64,000 nt of DNA from Paenibacillus sp. USDA918EY (GTDB lineage Bacteria; Bacillota; Bacilli; Paenibacillales; Paenibacillaceae): assembly GCF_009870825.1 (NCBI RefSeq), contig NZ_WTWY01000001.1:744001-808000 (forward strand), in the 5' to 3' direction. Under the pieces are notes generated by a model, which was given only the letters and a program-made list of their open reading frames with translations, was not told the origin of the DNA and ran no database searches. Positions 62,995 through 64,000 of the stretch are shown here, piece after piece. The translations under genes were made by a program, and so were the position numbers. Numbering within the stretch: the stretch's first letter is position 1; the number at the start of each line of letters is the position of its first letter.

Positions 62995-63021
62995 AAGGCG
63001 CGGACGTGGTCCGCGCCTTTT
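62994..63021 (+). terminator. Terminator after the lipoprotein pair
   Basis: AAAGGCGCGGAC (62994-63005), loop GTG, GTCCGCGCCTTT (63009-63020): twelve pairs, overlapping the stop codon of the lipoprotein gene by its last base. The T tract is four bases long. Confidence 0.88.
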
Positions 63022-63144
63022 GCGCTGCCCCCGGGAAGCCGCCGGTTCGACGCCGTCCGCCGCGGTATGACTTCATCTTCCAATACATGTATAATCGAAT
63101 TGGGAACTTATAAAAAAATACAATTGGATAGGGGCAATCATCGA

Positions 63145-64000
63145 ATGAAAGAAGGTTATCAAAAAGGGAACTGGAAGGCGTTCGTGCGTTTGGTCCGCGA
63201 AACGAAACCGTCTGCATGGATGCTTTCCGTGGCCGTCATTTTAAGCGTTATATCGACCTTGGTCAGTCTCGTGGTGCCGCTTTTCACGAAGGGGCTCGTC
63301 GACAGCTTCACGTCGGACAGCATCAAGCCGGCCCAAATCGTCATGCTGATCGTCAGCTTCGTCGCTTCCGCCGTCGCGGGCGGGATTTCGATTTATTTGC
63401 TGAACCGCCTCGGTCAGGAAGTTGTAGCCAAACTTCGCGAACGCCTTTGGAGAAAGCTGCTGAAGCTGACGATTCCATACTACGACAATCACCGGACTGG
63501 CGACACGATCAGCCGGATGACCAACGATACGGCCGTGCTGAAAGGGCTTGTCTCCGAGCATGTCACGGGATTTTTTAACGGGGTCATTTCGATGGTCGGG
63601 GCGATCGTCATTTTGCTTCTTCTCGATTGGAAAATGACGCTGATCATCCTGGCGGCGATTCCCGTTACCGCGGCCGTGCTTGTTCCGCTGGGCCGGATCA
63701 TGCTTCATATTTCCCGCCGTCTGCAGGATGAAACCGCCGGTTTTACGACGATCCTGAATCAGGTGCTGTCCGAAATCCGCCTTGTCAAAGCGTCCAATGC
63801 CGAGGAACGGGAAAACGCGATGGGGGACGACGCCATTCGGGGCCTGCTCAAGCTCGGGATCCGCGAAGGCAAAATCCAGGCGTTTATCGGCCCGATCATT
63901 TCTTTCGTCATGATGGGTCTTATGGTGCTTATTATCGGTTATGGCGGAATGAGGGTATCCAGCGGCGCGCTTTCCGCGGGCGATTTGGTCGCGTTTATTT
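63145..64000 (+). CDS. Multidrug-type ABC half-transporter, N-terminal membrane domain (runs off the window)
   Basis: From the ATG at 63145 the frame stays open to the window end, giving 285 residues. The product is an ABC transmembrane domain: AWMLSVAVILSVISTLVSLVVPLFTKGLVDSFTS at the start, then LRERLWRKLLKLTIPYYDNHRTGDTISRMTNDTAVLKG, the usual coupling segment of BmrA/YheI-like exporters. The nucleotide-binding domain lies beyond the window. A GGATAGGGG stretch precedes the start. Confidence 0.9.
   Translation, partial: MKEGYQKGNWKAFVRLVRETKPSAWMLSVAVILSVISTLVSLVVPLFTKGLVDSFTSDSIKPAQIVMLIVSFVASAVAGGISIYLLNRLGQEVVAKLRERLWRKLLKLTIPYYDNHRTGDTISRMTNDTAVLKGLVSEHVTGFFNGVISMVGAIVILLLLDWKMTLIILAAIPVTAAVLVPLGRIMLHISRRLQDETAGFTTILNQVLSEIRLVKASNAEERENAMGDDAIRGLLKLGIREGKIQAFIGPIISFVMMGLMVLIIGYGGMRVSSGALSAGDLVAFI

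Noticed and set aside
1..64000. CRISPR arrays, tRNA or rRNA genes, intact insertion sequences, prophage genes
   Set aside because: I looked for regular repeat-spacer arrays, cloverleaf sequences, transposase-like proteins and phage structural genes and found none.

Overview
The window reads as one chromosomal segment of a Paenibacillus-like low-GC Gram-positive bacterium, although most of it is of moderate GC (roughly 50-55 % by eye). The signs are AGGAGG-type ribosome binding sites, frequent TTG and GTG starts, LplABC-type sugar ABC modules without their own ATPase, an AraC regulator with a membrane sensor, a Bce-type two-component/ABC module, and a locus matching Bacillus subtilis ydaJKLMN. 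I saw no tRNA, rRNA, CRISPR array, intact insertion sequence or prophage.

Layout. 1-10534: a carbohydrate-uptake operon with two permease pairs and two paralogous binding lipoproteins, interrupted by an NHL/TPR/Yip1-type membrane protein and a DUF5696 protein. 10656-13526 (minus): response regulator, sensor kinase and an unknown membrane protein; then a gene-poor gap and an AT-rich lipoprotein gene. 14983-18216 (minus): two TetR-led operons, one with an alpha/beta hydrolase, one with DUF2269 and DoxX-like membrane proteins. 18491-28519: a ten-kilobase exopolysaccharide locus in which a cellulose-synthase-like glycosyltransferase, a BcsB-like partner and a degenerate GGDEF protein with an intact I-site sit between GtrB-like and GtrA-like genes. 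28736-32148: an AT-rich island (stalk-domain/NPCBM protein, FG-GAP-like protein, Crp/Fnr regulator, a decayed lipoprotein gene). 32149-33609: an ECF sigma factor fused to a VOC domain, followed by a free VOC protein.

33923-44520: a mercaptopyruvate-type sulfurtransferase, then a glycan-use cluster (GH88 unsaturated glucuronyl hydrolase, GH29 alpha-L-fucosidase, LplABC-like transporter, AraC regulator). 44645-48106: a CstR/CsoR-type sulfide/persulfide detoxification cluster (rhodanese, DsrE-like, rhodanese-persulfide dioxygenase fusion, TusA, TauE/SafE) behind a strong promoter with two near-identical palindromic operators; a 54-residue zinc-ribbon-like gene lies on the opposite strand inside it. 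48165-49741: a fluoride riboswitch with terminator controlling a CLC-F type fluoride antiporter. 49773-53266: a lipoprotein GH3 N-acetylhexosaminidase and a divergent EamA/LysR pair. 53406-59038: BceRS-BceAB-like peptide sensing/detoxification module plus a DUF418 protein. 59166-62994: a histidine kinase without a regulator partner and two lipoproteins. 63145-64000: the start of a multidrug-type ABC half-transporter that runs off the window.

Together the genes describe a soil or plant-associated polymer user: import and hydrolysis of complex glycans, a c-di-GMP-responsive surface polysaccharide, and several stress modules (persulfide, fluoride, cell-wall antibiotics). The least described pieces are the sigma-VOC fusion, the dual-transporter operon with NHL/Yip1 and DUF5696 proteins, and the composite exopolysaccharide locus. 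All functional names are from reading motifs and gene order; no database search was run.
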